A stretch of 64,000 nucleotides of DNA from Batillaria attramentaria (lineage: Eukaryota; Mollusca; Gastropoda; Batillariidae): NCBI GenBank assembly GCA_018292915.2, contig JACVVK020000086.1:105001-169000 (forward strand), written 5' to 3'. Within the stretch, counting starts at the first letter, position 1. Every line of letters starts with the position of its first letter. The position numbers were made by a program, and so were the translations under genes. Of this stretch, positions 63,890-64,000 are shown in pieces. Under the pieces are notes generated by a model. It saw only the letters and a list, made by a program, of their open reading frames with translations. It searched no databases and was not told where the DNA came from.

Positions 63890-64000
63890 TGTGTGTTGTT
63901 GACGATAGTATCAGTACACGTAGTGTAGCAACGGCAAGTTTTATAATTGGTATGAATATGCCTGTAACTTCTATCGTTGTAAAATAAAGGTACTTGTTCT
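63890..64000 (+). mobile_element. retroposon 3' end (family R13), cut by window end
   Basis: GTGTAGCAACGGCAAGTTTT ... TATCGTTGTAAAATAAAGGT; the tail would lie beyond the window. Confidence 0.6.

Overview
The window looks like a repeat-rich stretch of an animal nuclear genome, most likely a mollusc (perhaps a marine gastropod). That placement is an inference from the very dense (CT)n, (CA)n and (ATT)n microsatellites, the tRNA-derived SINEs, and LINE 3' ends carrying a WNSLP...KTHLF C-terminus. There are no bacterial operons, no rRNA, no true tRNA genes and no CRISPR. No complete protein-coding gene can be supported. Only a few possible first exons are offered, the best at 31443-31520 (minus) and 43589-43757 (plus).

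Most of the sequence is layered mobile-element debris. SINE1 (about 170 bp, tRNA-like head, ACCC-type tail) occurs about 27 times, many copies with visible target-site duplications (TSDs), and it splits into two subfamilies that differ in the B box. SINE2 (about 390 bp, tRNA-like head, ATT/ATC tail) occurs about nine times. SINE3 (about 300 bp, GAGT tail) occurs about six times, and a tRNA-headed SINE4 twice. LINE 3' ends lie near 16.0, 28.0, 57.5, 60.5, 61.6 and 63.0 kb. Small DNA transposons with terminal inverted repeats (TIRs) lie at 6742-6916, 7459-7691, 30637-30995, 35399-35800, 57096-57466 and 62375-62790.

Layout: 0.5-1.8 kb SINE1 and microsatellites; 2.1-4.0 kb a 16-bp minisatellite inside an older 61-bp degenerate array; 4.6-9.2 kb SINE3 copies and a three-level nest (SINE3 < SINE1 < Tc1-like MITE); 10-17 kb simple repeats, SINE4, LINE tail; 17-24 kb local duplications; 24-29 kb purine/pyrimidine and G/C tracts and a LINE end; 29-32 kb SINE2, a TTAA-flanked MITE and a candidate exon; 32-33.2 kb a 180-bp array with YY1-like motifs; 34.8-35.8 kb a CpG-rich 61-bp array next to a Harbinger-like MITE; 36-39 kb many element 3' ends finished by CT or TG runs; 39-50 kb SINEs, foldbacks and several tandem arrays, including a chimeric array at 49.2-49.7 kb; 50-64 kb more SINEs, LINE ends and MITEs.

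The elements interact mainly by nesting. Many of the microsatellites sit exactly at the 3' end of a SINE or LINE, so they look like expanded retroposon tails. The notable content is structural (nests, chimeric arrays, palindromes, long flanking duplications) rather than a new gene system.
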